Part shown: positions 1 to 9,211 of the stretch, one piece after another | Layout: each line of letters starts with the position of its first letter | Position numbering within the stretch: the first letter of the stretch is position 1 | NCBI RefSeq assembly: GCF_007830615.1 | Contig: NZ_VLLI01000003.1 | Location: forward strand, 186,001-250,000 | DNA length: 64,000 nucleotides | Origin: Mucilaginibacter frigoritolerans | GTDB taxonomy: Bacteria; Bacteroidota; Bacteroidia; Sphingobacteriales; Sphingobacteriaceae | Reading direction: 5' to 3' | Translations under genes and position numbers: made by a program | The notes under the pieces: generated by a model | What the model was told of the DNA's origin: nothing | What the model saw: the letters and a program-made list of their open reading frames with translations, nothing else | The model's database searches: none

Positions 1-13
1 AATGGGCCAAAAA

Positions 14-32
14 ATGTGAAATTTTTCACTTT
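14..32 (-). terminator. Possible intrinsic terminator after hepT
   Basis: Read on the minus strand, a short A/T-rich hairpin (GTGAAA / TTTCAC) is followed by a run of T. It lies about 70 bases beyond the hepT stop codon, so it could end the mntA-hepT transcript. The stem is weak, and this is only a candidate. Confidence 0.35.
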
Positions 33-102
33 TCGGGTTGAAAAATGGGACAGTGGATTGCTTAATTGCGTGTGGTTTTTCATCCCCTTTAAAGGATGGT
101 TT

Positions 103-438
103 TCAAAAAACAATTTGGCTCACCTTTAAAATCAAGGCGGGTAAAAAGTGGTTTTTTATTTCCCAAACAATTTCATAGTCAATCCCCATATAATCATGCA
201 CTATCCTGTTTCTGAAACCCCTTATGCGGTGCCAGTCTATTTGAGAGTGTGCTAGTTTGAAATCATCGGGTAAACGGCCGGAAGCTTCCCCAATTATCTC
301 GAAGTTGCGAATAACAGCATCAAAGGTTTTGCTATCGGCACAAAATGCCTCAAAACTGAGGTCGCCAATGTAGTCGATTATTTTATGGGCACTTTCCAGG
401 ATATCACCAATTAACAATTCAGGTTCACGACTAGACAT
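103..438 (-). CDS. hepT: HepT-like ribonuclease toxin (DUF86 family)
   Basis: 111-residue all-helical protein of the HepT/DUF86 (HEPN) family, the toxin of HepT/MntA toxin-antitoxin modules. The catalytic Rx4HxY motif is complete: R76, H81 and Y83 in FRNRIVHDY. Known members act as RNA-targeting HEPN toxins that are silenced when the MntA partner transfers AMP onto the motif tyrosine. The gene overlaps the 3' end of mntA by 8 bases, so the two are co-transcribed and probably translationally coupled, antitoxin first. The intact motif suggests an active toxin. The assignment rests on motif and neighbour together and is secure at family level. Confidence 0.88.
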   Translation of the reverse strand: MSSREPELLIGDILESAHKIIDYIGDLSFEAFCADSKTFDAVIRNFEIIGEASGRLPDDFKLAHSQIDWHRIRGFRNRIVHDYMGIDYEIVWEIKNHFLPALILKVSQIVF

Positions 439-721
439 ATGCTATCTCTGATTCTATCACCTTAAAGTACTTCTCTTTTATACCCTTTTTTGAAACAAGA
501 TCTACAGGTCTCTTGAGGCTGGCTTCCAGCAGATCGGCCAGGTCGATAAAGTCAATACCAATCGGCTTTGTGAAATCTACAATGATGTCAATATCACTAT
601 TGTCGTTAAAATCGTCCCTTACAACCGAACCAAATAAGCCAATAGAATTAACATGGAAACGCTCAACCAGTTCCGGCTTCATCTTCCTTAATTCATTCTT
701 TATTTCATTCAGTTGGTTCAT
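431..721 (-). CDS. mntA: MntA-like nucleotidyltransferase antitoxin
   Basis: 96-residue minimal nucleotidyltransferase. The GSx10DxD signature is present (G31-S32 through D43 and D45), with a third acidic residue at D74 in RPVDLV, so the metal-binding triad looks complete. In characterised HepT/MntA pairs this protein AMPylates the toxin's tyrosine using ATP and thereby neutralises it. It is the first gene of a two-gene unit with hepT. The pair sits directly beside a type III restriction-modification system transcribed away from it, with a 258-base gap between, which fits a small defence segment. Confidence 0.88.
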   Translation of the reverse strand: MNQLNEIKNELRKMKPELVERFHVNSIGLFGSVVRDDFNDNSDIDIIVDFTKPIGIDFIDLADLLEASLKRPVDLVSKKGIKEKYFKVIESEIAYV

Positions 722-979
722 TAAGTAAAGATAGCTTTTTTATCTAAAAAGCGAATCATCACAATTGCATATACCATTATAGATAAAACAAGTTGGCTAC
801 GGGATTACTGGTATAATCATCCAAAGACATAATCTACGAACAACGAGTTAAATTTATGTAGAATTCCCCCTTGCATACCAATCTAGGGAAAGAGACGGCT
901 GCAAACAGCATAAATCTCTATATTCTTATTTCAGATAACATTTGTGAGTTTTACTATCTTTAACACTTCAAAATAATCT

Positions 980-2626
980 ATGCCTACACTACACTGGATT
1001 GGAAAAGACAAAGTAATAAACCATCATTTAGATGTACCCTATCGGGTTTTAGACCATCAATATGGTTTTGAAAATGGAGAGCAAAGCGAAAAGGAAACCA
1101 ATAGCGGCAATAAAATTATTCATGGTGATAATTTAGAAGCATTAAAATCATTACTGCCAGAGTACGAAGGAAAAATTAAATGCATTTATATTGACCCGCC
1201 TTATAATACAGGTAACGAAGGATGGGTTTATAATGACAATGTTAATGATCCCAAAATTAAAAAATGGCTTCATGAAGTAGTTGGCAAAGAGGGCGAAGAT
1301 TTAAGCAGGCATGACAAATGGTTGTGCATGATGTATCCCAGACTGAAGCTATTACATAAACTATTGAAGCAAGAAGGAGTTATTTTCATTTCAATTGATG
1401 ACAATGAACAGGCAAACTTAAAACTGACTTTAGATGAGATATTTGGCGCAAAGAATTTAATAACCAATTTTACTTGGAAAACAGACGGAAATTTCGATAA
1501 CCAAGCTAAAGTCAAGATTAACCACGAATATATTCTCGCTTATGCAAAGAATATAGATCTGTTAGAGCACCCTAATGTTATTGATCCTAATATCGGAAAA
1601 GAAAGCAAGTTATTTAAATCTGAAATTAGGAATACAATTGTTAAAAATGGCCCTAAAAATCCAATAAGCGAAATAATTTTACCAATAGGATTTCCTGCAT
1701 CATTTGAAGAAGGAATTATAAAAGCACGAAGTGACTCATGGCCTCACTATTTATCAGATGCTGTAATAAAAGATTCTAAACTTCAGAATAGTATCATAGT
1801 TAAAAGTGGTTGGAGTTCAAAAGCTATTGCTGAAACATTTATTAATAACAATCTAAATCCTGTTAAGGATAGCAAAGGCCAAGACACGATTTTTCAGATA
1901 ACCTCAACAGGAGCTATTGAGAATGTCAAGATTCGCTCAAACACAAGTCATGTTGTAAGTTCTTTGCAAAACATGGGAAACACTCAAAATATGAGTAGTG
2001 AGTTAAAGTCAATAGGGATCAACTTCGATTACCCAAAACCTGTTACCTTAATTCAATATCTACTTAGTTTGATAAATACCGACGGTGAAATCGTATTAGA
2101 TTCATTCGCTGGATCAGGCACTACCGCTCATGCTGTTTTGAACCTAAATAATTTGAGTGGTAAAAGAAATTTCATTCTGATTGAAATGATGTCTTATGTA
2201 GAGACAATTACCATTGAAAGAATTAAAAATGTTATTAACGGATATGGTGAAAGATTAGGTGTAAAGGGAAATTTCGACTATTATAATTTAGGACAATCTT
2301 TATTTAATGAAAACAATGAGTTAAACGAAGGAATTTGTTTGAATAAATTGAGAAACTACATATATTTCACCGAAACCCATCACCCTTTAAACACTTCAAC
2401 TATTATAGACAACGAATATTTTCTTGATATTTATAATCAGACCAGTTATTACTTCTACTATAAAGTCGATGAGTTAACCGCTTTGGATGATGTATTTTTA
2501 GGCACCATTAAAACCAAAGCAGAGCAATATATTATTTATGCAGATAACTGTCTGCTCAATGCTGATTTTATGAAAAAGCATAACATCATTTTTAAAAAGA
2601 TACCACGCGATATAACTAAATTTTAA
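980..2626 (+). CDS. mod: Type III restriction-modification system DNA methyltransferase (Mod)
   Basis: 548-residue beta-class N6-adenine methyltransferase. The catalytic DPPY motif is at residues 72-75 and the AdoMet-binding FAGSG motif at 376-380; this order (motif IV before motif I) is typical of type III Mod. The stretch between them, about 170-350, is variable and presumably holds the target-recognition domain. Mod methylates one strand of an asymmetric site and supplies specificity to the Mod-Res complex. It is somewhat shorter than many Mod proteins (often 600 or more residues) but has both ends. Six bases separate it from res. Base composition is A/T-rich compared with the genes further right, consistent with a mobile defence cassette. 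The recognition sequence cannot be read from the gene. Confidence 0.93.
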   Translation: MPTLHWIGKDKVINHHLDVPYRVLDHQYGFENGEQSEKETNSGNKIIHGDNLEALKSLLPEYEGKIKCIYIDPPYNTGNEGWVYNDNVNDPKIKKWLHEVVGKEGEDLSRHDKWLCMMYPRLKLLHKLLKQEGVIFISIDDNEQANLKLTLDEIFGAKNLITNFTWKTDGNFDNQAKVKINHEYILAYAKNIDLLEHPNVIDPNIGKESKLFKSEIRNTIVKNGPKNPISEIILPIGFPASFEEGIIKARSDSWPHYLSDAVIKDSKLQNSIIVKSGWSSKAIAETFINNNLNPVKDSKGQDTIFQITSTGAIENVKIRSNTSHVVSSLQNMGNTQNMSSELKSIGINFDYPKPVTLIQYLLSLINTDGEIVLDSFAGSGTTAHAVLNLNNLSGKRNFILIEMMSYVETITIERIKNVINGYGERLGVKGNFDYYNLGQSLFNENNELNEGICLNKLRNYIYFTETHHPLNTSTIIDNEYFLDIYNQTSYYFYYKVDELTALDDVFLGTIKTKAEQYIIYADNCLLNADFMKKHNIIFKKIPRDITKF

Positions 2627-2632
2627 ATCACA

Positions 2633-5251
2633 ATGGAGCTAAAATCCTACCAGCAACAAGTTATAGATGATCTGGCTATCTTTTTAAACTATATTCAGGA
2701 AGAAAAGGATATAAGGGCAGCATTCGAAGAGTTTTGGCTTAAGCACCCACGTACTCCAATACGGCCATTTCCGGGTACAGCAATTGAACCTTACAAAAAC
2801 AATGTACCCAAAGCACCAAATGTTTGTGTAAAAGTGCCAACAGCTGGTGGCAAAACCTTTATTGCCTGCAATGCTATTAAAACTATTTTTGATGCTTTTA
2901 GCGTAGCTAAAGACAAAGCCGTAGTTTGGTTGGTACCATCAATCACCATACTCGACCAAACATTAACCAATCTAAAAGATCCTACCCATCCCTACCGTCA
3001 AAAAATCAATTCGCACTTTGGTAACCGGGTGGAAGTTTTTGACAAACAGGCTTTATTGCAAGGGAGCGGGTTTAATATTTCAAGTGTTAAAGAGCAACTC
3101 AACATATTTGTCTTAAGCTTTGATAGTTTAAGGGCGCGTAATAAGGAAGACCGTAAAGTTTACCAGGACAATAGTAACTTACAATCGTTTGAAAGCATGC
3201 TTGGTGAAGACGAGGATATTTCATTAATGAACGTTATCCAAAAGCTTAATCCGGTGGTAATTGTTGATGAAAGTCATAATGCCGAAAGTGAGTTAAGCGT
3301 TGAGATGCTTAAAAACCTTAACCCAAGCTTTATTCTTGATTTAACAGCAACGCCGCGTAAAAACAGTAACATCATCAGTTTTGTAGATGCCATTGAGCTT
3401 AAACGCAACAACATGGTTAAACTTCCGGTCATCGTTTATAATCATCATGACAAAACGGAGGTAATCAATTCAGCCCTACAACTACAGAAAAAACTGGAGA
3501 TACAAGCAAAAGAAGAGCAAAAAAAAGGAGGCCGGTATATCCGTCCTATAGTGTTATTCCAGGCACAGCCGAAAAATGCAGATGACAACACTACCTTCGA
3601 AAAGCTAAAAGCCAAACTGATTGAACTTAAAATCCCAGAAGAGCAGATCAAAATCAAAACGGCCAATATAAACGAAATCAAAAATGAAGATTTGATGTCG
3701 CCAACCTGTAAGGTTAAATACATTATTACTGTTAATGCGTTAAAAGAAGGTTGGGATTGCCCGTTTGCTTATATATTGGCTTCATTAGCCGACAAATCTT
3801 CACCGGTAGACGTAGAACAAATTTTAGGAAGGGTACTAAGGCAACCTTATGTACATCAGCATAGTTTTCCTTTACTTAACTTAAGCTACGTATTAACGGC
3901 ATCCTCCAAATTTTTGGAAACGCTGGATAGTATAGTAAAAGGCTTAAATAAATCAGGTTTCAGCAGCAAAGATTATAAGTTAGCAGAAACCATTGATCAA
4001 TCTAAATCTACCGCCTCAACGGTTGATCCATTAAGCCAACTATTACTAAATATAGCTCCACCAGCAGTAACCGCAGAAGATGAGGGCGATACATTGGCTG
4101 ATATTGATATTTCACGAATTATTCCGGTTACTGATGAAGAAATAAATAACGATTCTGTAAAACAGATTGAAGAAACCGCGCTTGAACAAACTGCTTCCTT
4201 CAACCAAATGGTATCCGAAATTGAATCAAATCCTTTAGCTAACTTTATACCTACAGAAATTCAGGGCCTAGTTAATACTTACACCATGAAGGACATATTT
4301 AAGGAAGAAGCAAGTAAGTTGGAAATTCCTCAATTCTTTATCAAAAAGGCTATAGGTGAGATATTCGCCGCCGAAGAAATGCTATTGGAGAAAGAGGACC
4401 TGTTGGCTGGGTTCCCTTTAGGCAAAGCAGATACCAATATTAACTTTAACAATGTGGCATCAGAGCTATACAAAGTTGATTTGGATGAAACAAAAAAAGA
4501 CTATACGCCATCCTTTGTAAGACTGGATGGTGAAGTGAGGGAAAGGGTGATGACGTACATACTCGACCCTGCACGTAAAGACAGTAGAATAAAAAACCTG
4601 ACTAAACGGATAATTGACTTATTGGGCCGGATGGACCCTATACCACAAAGGGAAATTGAAAAGTTTGTAAGCAAAGTATTAGAAGACTTTACCGATGAGC
4701 AATTCTCTGATTTTGCAAGCCATGAGTACAGCTATAAAGACAAAATAAAGGAAAAAATAAGAACACTTTCAGATGCCTATGCCGAAAAGCAGTTTCACAC
4801 ATTTATTGATATAGACAGAACTTATGTGAAAAGCTCTTTCAAATTACCATTAGAAATATCGCCAGGTTTTACATCAAAAGATATTGGAAAATCCTTATAT
4901 GATAAGGAAGGTGACATGAATGGCTTTGAGGAGCGGGTTATAAATGAGATCGCTAATTTAACCAACATATTATTCTGGACACGCAACATTGAACGTAAGG
5001 GTTTCAGGTTAAATGGCTTTGTTAACCACTATCCTGACTTTATAATTCAAACCAAAAGCGGTAAAACCATTATCCTTGAAACCAAGGGAGACGATAGGGA
5101 TAATTCAGATAGCGAGGCCAAACTAAGGCTAGGCAATGCATGGGTACAAAAAGCAGGAAGTAACTACAAATACTTTATGGTATTTGATAAACGAGAGGTG
5201 GACGGTGCACATAGATTAGATGAATTTTTATTAAAAATTAAGGAGTTATAA
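2633..5251 (+). CDS. res: Type III restriction endonuclease subunit (Res)
   Basis: 872-residue helicase-nuclease. Superfamily 2 motifs are visible: a Walker A variant PTAGGKT at residues 69-75, Walker B DESH at 212-215 and motif III TATP at 238-241. A second RecA-like domain follows, with the EGWD and QILGRVLRQP signatures. Near the C terminus, PD at 801-802 and ETK at 816-818 form the PD-(D/E)xK nuclease site. In type III systems Res uses ATP to communicate along DNA and cuts about 25 bp from the Mod site when two head-to-head sites are present. All motifs look intact, so the system is probably functional. It starts 6 bases after mod and is followed by a hairpin. Confidence 0.93.
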   Translation: MELKSYQQQVIDDLAIFLNYIQEEKDIRAAFEEFWLKHPRTPIRPFPGTAIEPYKNNVPKAPNVCVKVPTAGGKTFIACNAIKTIFDAFSVAKDKAVVWLVPSITILDQTLTNLKDPTHPYRQKINSHFGNRVEVFDKQALLQGSGFNISSVKEQLNIFVLSFDSLRARNKEDRKVYQDNSNLQSFESMLGEDEDISLMNVIQKLNPVVIVDESHNAESELSVEMLKNLNPSFILDLTATPRKNSNIISFVDAIELKRNNMVKLPVIVYNHHDKTEVINSALQLQKKLEIQAKEEQKKGGRYIRPIVLFQAQPKNADDNTTFEKLKAKLIELKIPEEQIKIKTANINEIKNEDLMSPTCKVKYIITVNALKEGWDCPFAYILASLADKSSPVDVEQILGRVLRQPYVHQHSFPLLNLSYVLTASSKFLETLDSIVKGLNKSGFSSKDYKLAETIDQSKSTASTVDPLSQLLLNIAPPAVTAEDEGDTLADIDISRIIPVTDEEINNDSVKQIEETALEQTASFNQMVSEIESNPLANFIPTEIQGLVNTYTMKDIFKEEASKLEIPQFFIKKAIGEIFAAEEMLLEKEDLLAGFPLGKADTNINFNNVASELYKVDLDETKKDYTPSFVRLDGEVRERVMTYILDPARKDSRIKNLTKRIIDLLGRMDPIPQREIEKFVSKVLEDFTDEQFSDFASHEYSYKDKIKEKIRTLSDAYAEKQFHTFIDIDRTYVKSSFKLPLEISPGFTSKDIGKSLYDKEGDMNGFEERVINEIANLTNILFWTRNIERKGFRLNGFVNHYPDFIIQTKSGKTIILETKGDDRDNSDSEAKLRLGNAWVQKAGSNYKYFMVFDKREVDGAHRLDEFLLKIKEL

Positions 5252-5272
5252 CCCATTAAATTATAACACCCT

Positions 5273-5295
5273 GGTCTAAGTTTCCAACTTAGACC
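5273..5295. terminator. Hairpin after res (GGTCTAAG palindrome family)
   Basis: Perfect 10-base stem (GGTCTAAGTT / AACTTAGACC) with a 3-base loop, 21 bases after the res stop codon and before a convergent gene. The same stem sequence recurs at 6909-6957 and 8438-8459, so it is both a likely terminator and a member of a local palindrome family. Confidence 0.6.
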
Positions 5296-5354
5296 TAAAA
5301 TACGTTAAGCTTTCAGCTTATTCCAATCTGGTTCAAGTGGAGATGTTATGACCC

Positions 5355-5630
5355 TTATTTATTGGGGCCTACTGCAATATTGTGCGTTTGTTCTATAAAT
5401 TCCTTAAGAACTTTCGTTTGATATTCAGTTAACTGATTTTGATACTTAATGAGAGCTGTTTGTTCTTCCTGATTTCGCACAATTACATCAACCTTCCAAT
5501 ACCATAAGACTAAAACTCTGGTAACCAGAAATACAGCAAATAAGAAGAGGATAATAAATACAGCCGAGATTAAGTACCCGACTATTTCACTGCTGGCAGC
5601 CTGTAACAAAACAAAAGATAATTTTTCCAT
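5355..5630 (-). CDS. Small single-pass membrane protein
   Basis: 91-residue hypothetical protein. One strong transmembrane segment spans about residues 18-44, followed by a polar, Gln/Glu/Lys-rich helix (about 52-82) that could be a cytoplasmic coiled coil. No family is recognised. It is convergent with res, separated by a hairpin, and stands alone. The clean hydrophobic-then-helical layout supports a real gene, but no role can be given; a connection to the restriction system is not supported by orientation. Confidence 0.55.
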   Translation of the reverse strand: MEKLSFVLLQAASSEIVGYLISAVFIILFLFAVFLVTRVLVLWYWKVDVIVRNQEEQTALIKYQNQLTEYQTKVLKEFIEQTHNIAVGPNK

Positions 5631-5754
5631 AATAAGTAATAAGGTTTAGATTAAAACTACAGACTTATATTCAGATAAACAAACTAATAAATACCCACTA
5701 TCCAAAGTTTAAAAACCTCGAATAATTATATAACATTGTACATTAGTGCTATCA

Positions 5755-6225
5755 ATGAAATCTTATCGTCTACTTTTAATTATCGGCCTTATCTTTACCT
5801 ATAGCGTATCTATAGCTCAGCGGCCTTCATTTAGCAATTACAAGGTTCCATTATATAAAGGGCACAGGGCAAAACTCAGGCTAAAAGGTAATAAGCTGGC
5901 AGAGATGTATAGAACTATCATTAAATCCACCTATTACAATAGTAAATCTATGAAGATTTGGCATGGAGCTACCGGATTAAACTTTGCGGGCCACTATTGC
6001 TTTGTATATTGGGGCTGTGGATCAAATTGTCAGGATTCAGCTGTTGTAGATTTGATAACCGGTATAGTATATCCGGGCATTACTGCTTCATTAGGATATA
6101 ACATTAAACGCAATAGCAAATTGATTATAGTTAATCCAGATGGCGATAGTACGGACTGTGCATTTTGCAAATCTGAATACTGGCTGTGGAATAATATTAA
6201 GAAAAAGTTTATCAAGCTGTCCTGA
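5755..6225 (+). CDS. Exported hypothetical protein with Cys-rich core
   Basis: 156-residue protein starting at the ATG at 5755; a GTG three codons upstream is less likely. Residues 1-22 form a signal peptide ending in SIAQ. The mature part has a cysteine-bearing core (HYCFVYWGCGSNCQDSAVVDL) and a later CAFC motif, which suggests disulfides or metal binding in the periplasm. Similar short exported proteins occur in Bacteroidota without assigned function. It is a single-gene unit. The family is not identified with certainty. Confidence 0.65.
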   Translation: MKSYRLLLIIGLIFTYSVSIAQRPSFSNYKVPLYKGHRAKLRLKGNKLAEMYRTIIKSTYYNSKSMKIWHGATGLNFAGHYCFVYWGCGSNCQDSAVVDLITGIVYPGITASLGYNIKRNSKLIIVNPDGDSTDCAFCKSEYWLWNNIKKKFIKLS

Positions 6226-6504
6226 TTTACCAAACCAGGCAAAACAGAACGTTTTTAAATTCCTTCACTTTTTATATCTTGCTGCAGAATGGCAGCAGAA
6301 ATTAAATATAATCAAATCTGGACAGATGGCGTATGCGTGTACGTATCGGCCAAAGTAAGTAATCCAATATTCGGCAAAGTTTTACTTTTAATTGCCGATT
6401 CGATGATTATATCGGTAGCAATTCTTGCTGTAAAAATCCGGATACCGGGATTGTTTTTGTTTTCAATGCTACGCTTACATTTATCAGTCCTACTTTAAAT
6501 TACG

Positions 6505-6891
6505 ATGCCAACTCACCATTACAAACGGATTACTGCTATTGTTGCATTGCTGCTCACAGTAGCTTGCAATTCAATAGTTAAAAATGAGAAGTTTGATAAA
6601 TCTAAATGGACAGCCAAAGATGACTGGGATTATCCCGAAAGAGATGCTGTGCTAAACGATTTGATTTCACATCATCAATTAAAAGGCTTAACCTATCAAC
6701 AACTGATTGATTCACTGGGCGAACCGGCAAACTATGGAAATAAGGACGATAGCGTTTATTATGACATTATCACTAATTATGGCTATTTGGATCCCAAGTC
6801 GGGCAAATACCTTGTTTTACCGTTTAATAAAGATTCGGTTGTAACAGGTTTCAAAGTGGTTGAATGGCATAACAGGCATGTAAATGAATAA
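6505..6891 (+). CDS. Small lipoprotein, SmpA/BamE-like fold suspected
   Basis: 128-residue predicted lipoprotein: the hydrophobic leader ends in the lipobox LTVAC (Cys21). The mature domain contains a KGLTYQQLIDSLGEPANYG segment of the kind found in SmpA/BamE-like small lipoproteins (helix, then Gly-x-Pro turn), followed by beta-strand-rich sequence. Such proteins are usually anchored in the outer membrane; the function here is unknown. A strong 20-base-stem hairpin lies 18 bases after the stop. The fold suggestion is inference from the motif only. Confidence 0.7.
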   Translation: MPTHHYKRITAIVALLLTVACNSIVKNEKFDKSKWTAKDDWDYPERDAVLNDLISHHQLKGLTYQQLIDSLGEPANYGNKDDSVYYDIITNYGYLDPKSGKYLVLPFNKDSVVTGFKVVEWHNRHVNE

Positions 6892-6908
6892 AGAAAACGG
6901 CGAAAGAA

Positions 6909-6957
6909 GCTTGTCCCCCCTGGTCTAAGTTTCTAAATTAGACCAGGGGGGACAAGC
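6909..6957. terminator. Long perfect hairpin, bidirectional terminator or extragenic palindrome
   Basis: Arms 6909-6928 and 6938-6957 pair perfectly over 20 bases around a 9-base loop. The inner part repeats the GGTCTAA stem seen after res, extended outward by six C/G pairs. It sits 18 bases after the lipoprotein stop codon. Confidence 0.65.
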
Positions 6958-7106
6958 ATAGTAATTCGAACAGCAGGCCGCGTCAATGCAATCGTATCAG
7001 GTGGAGGCATTTCAAACTAAATTCATAATAAATTTAAAAAAACACCCCGCGGATAGCAAGGAATCTGTATTTTACAATCATGTTTTAAGATCTTTAAATT
7101 GGATTT

Positions 7107-8393
7107 ATGAAAGTTACTTTATCAATTTTATTTGTCCTGGCAACATTAACTGCCTGTAACAATAAGCCTTCATTGAGTGCTGCCGCCAATAAAAAACTTC
7201 AGACCCTGCTGGATAATAAGGAATATTTTAAACTGGAAACCCAGATAAAATTATATCATGATAGGTTAGGCGATGAAAAAAAGCTATATTATGCATCATA
7301 TATTGATAATGTATTTAACCGCAATATTGATTGTATTAATGATGTGGACAGCCTTTTAAAAAACTTCCCCAATCAATTACCCGATTCTGTTAAGGCTAAT
7401 ATGAGACGTTTGCAAAGCGATAGTTATTTCAAAACCTATCAATATGCCAAAGCTGCACAAACGGATAGCAGCACGCTAAAACTGTATTCGAAGGTATTGC
7501 CTAAAGATTATACCGAAGATCTGAAAAAGCAGATTTTACTTCGCGGTGCTTTAAAAAATGTGTCGCCCCAACAAACTATCATAAAAAACAATACCTCCAT
7601 ACCCTGGTCGCGCAATAAGCTTGGCCTGATCGAGATTCCTGTAAAATGCAGCACCACTATTTACAATGCAGTGTTCGATACCAGGGCCAATATATCAGCC
7701 ATAACAAAAACCTATGCTAAAAAACTGGGTTTGCACATGTTAAATGTTTCTTTTGATGAAAGCAGCGGTGAAACCGGCTTCAAGTTTAAAACCAGTGAGG
7801 GTATTGCCGACAGTCTTTATATTGGCAGCATATTGGTAAAGAATGTAGTGTTTGAGGTAATGCCAGACTCCGTATTGTATTTTACTGCTTTTAAGTTTCA
7901 ACTGAACATGATCATAGGCTACCCGGTTATTGAACAATTCGGCGAAGTGCATATTTATAAGGATGGCAAAATGACCATCCCGCTAATCCCCGCCAAAAGC
8001 GACCTGCATAATTTTGCGCTTGACGGACTTGACCCGATTATCGCTCTAAAAAAAGGCAACGATACTCTTGATTTTCAATTCGATACCGGCGCCAGCTCGT
8101 CATTGTTTTACGTGTCCTATCTCAACAAATATAAAACGGAGGTTATAGAATCCGGCAAAAAGAAAATACTGGGATTCTACGGAGCAGGCGGTTCACAAAA
8201 AAAGGAAGCGTATGTTCTACCCAAAATCAACTTAACATTGGGTAACAAAACTGTAACTGTGAGTGATGTTGATGTGCTCCAGCAAAAAATAATTCCTAAT
8301 GAAAAATTCTATGGCAACATAGGCCAGGATTTTATTAAAAACTTTAATGAGATTATCTACAACTTTAAATATATGTACATCAATGGCAATTGA
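7107..8393 (+). CDS. Lipoprotein with tandem retropepsin-like aspartyl protease domains
   Basis: 428-residue predicted lipoprotein (lipobox LTAC, Cys17). A helical, TPR-like N-terminal region (about 25-165) precedes two retropepsin-like domains. The second, about 310-428, has the canonical catalytic motif DTGA at 326-329. The first, about 175-290, has DTRA at 191-194: the invariant glycine is replaced by arginine (codon agg), so that half may be inactive or only structural. Bacterial proteins of this type pair two such lobes pepsin-style. It is probably a cell-envelope protease of unknown substrate. It forms its own transcription unit between two hairpins. Confidence 0.82.
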   Translation: MKVTLSILFVLATLTACNNKPSLSAAANKKLQTLLDNKEYFKLETQIKLYHDRLGDEKKLYYASYIDNVFNRNIDCINDVDSLLKNFPNQLPDSVKANMRRLQSDSYFKTYQYAKAAQTDSSTLKLYSKVLPKDYTEDLKKQILLRGALKNVSPQQTIIKNNTSIPWSRNKLGLIEIPVKCSTTIYNAVFDTRANISAITKTYAKKLGLHMLNVSFDESSGETGFKFKTSEGIADSLYIGSILVKNVVFEVMPDSVLYFTAFKFQLNMIIGYPVIEQFGEVHIYKDGKMTIPLIPAKSDLHNFALDGLDPIIALKKGNDTLDFQFDTGASSSLFYVSYLNKYKTEVIESGKKKILGFYGAGGSQKKEAYVLPKINLTLGNKTVTVSDVDVLQQKIIPNEKFYGNIGQDFIKNFNEIIYNFKYMYINGN

Positions 8394-8437
8394 TCCGGCC
8401 ATCATCTGATTACTATTCTGGTTTTTGTACCACTCTG

Positions 8438-8459
8438 GTCTAAGTCTCCAACTTAGATC
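8438..8459. terminator. Hairpin, third GGTCTAAG-type copy
   Basis: Nine-base stem (GGTCTAAGT with ACTTAGATC, one G-T pair) and a 4-base loop, 45 bases after the protease-like gene. Same stem family as the hairpins at 5273 and 6909. Confidence 0.5.
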
Positions 8460-8637
8460 TTAGCAGATTCGCCCCAGATTGGAGATTTTTTTTAAACATC
8501 GCAAATCTCCATTCAAATTTTTTATTTTCATGGCAACAACTATAAAATGATGCCATTAATAAACCTATTCTCCTTTTATCAGTCCTAAAAACATACGGGG
8601 CAACAAATAACGGCGCTGCATATTAAACCGACTTATT

Positions 8638-9147
8638 ATGATACTTAAACGAATCCTCTTCATCATGCTGCTTACAGGTTTTAGCTTTATGGGCATGGCA
8701 CAAACGCTGGCTCATGTAAACCTTATGGTTTCAAGCAAACGCGCTGCTGTAACTTCAGTTGATGTGGTAAACAACAATATTGTTTATTGTATTGATATGG
8801 GCGGCCATGTTGTGCAAAACTCCGGCGCTGATAACAATTTAAGTATTTCTTATTATACCCAATTCGACGGCTTCGACAACATCGGAAAATTAAAATCCAT
8901 TGGGAACATTCCCATTTCTTATTATACCCAGTTCGACGGACCTGATAATATCGGAAAATTGAAATCCATCGGCAATATTGCTATCTCTTATTACACACAG
9001 TTTGACGGACCAGATAATATCGGGAAATTGAAATCCATCGGCGGTACTACCATCACTTACTTTGATCGGTTTGACCTTAGTCAGCCTGCAGGCACAATAA
9101 AGTCAATTGATGGAAATACGCCATGTTTAAATATAATCAGCATTTAA
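8638..9147 (+). CDS. Exported repeat protein (23-residue YYTQFDG...GKLKSIG repeats)
   Basis: 169-residue protein with a signal peptide (about 1-22, ending MAQ) and a C-terminal half built of tandem 23-residue repeats: three nearly identical copies at residues 70-92, 93-115 and 116-138, and a degraded fourth at 139-158. Each copy carries aromatic (SYYTQFDG) and basic (GKLKSIG) motifs, predicting a repetitive beta structure. Short exported proteins with IKSIG repeats occur in Bacteroidota, without known function. Near-identity of the DNA repeats suggests recent expansion and possible copy-number variation. Confidence 0.8.
   Translation: MILKRILFIMLLTGFSFMGMAQTLAHVNLMVSSKRAAVTSVDVVNNNIVYCIDMGGHVVQNSGADNNLSISYYTQFDGFDNIGKLKSIGNIPISYYTQFDGPDNIGKLKSIGNIAISYYTQFDGPDNIGKLKSIGGTTITYFDRFDLSQPAGTIKSIDGNTPCLNIISI
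8845..9051 (+). repeat. Three tandem 69-bp coding repeats
   Basis: Units at 8845-8913, 8914-8982 and 8983-9051 encode the 23-residue protein repeats. They differ mostly at synonymous positions, with a fourth diverged unit to about 9111. The repeats are in frame and coding, so this is not a CRISPR array. Confidence 0.9.
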
Positions 9148-9211
9148 TTGGGGTTAGCCGCTGTCCCATAGTTTTAAAAATTCGAAATGCTGAGGCAATT
9201 TGAATACTATT

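Noticed and set aside
513..728. Open frame antisense to mntA
   Set aside because: Shadow of a gene with clear catalytic motifs; Ser-rich translation typical of antisense frames.
6226..6504. 69-codon open frame at 6289-6498 and protein-like sense in a second frame (about 6363-6560)
   Set aside because: Neither frame has a convincing start, signal or family motif; the gap may hold a decayed gene but the evidence is too weak to annotate.
8845..9051. Regularly spaced repeats resembling a CRISPR array
   Set aside because: Repeats are contiguous, 69 bp, in frame and coding, with no spacers.
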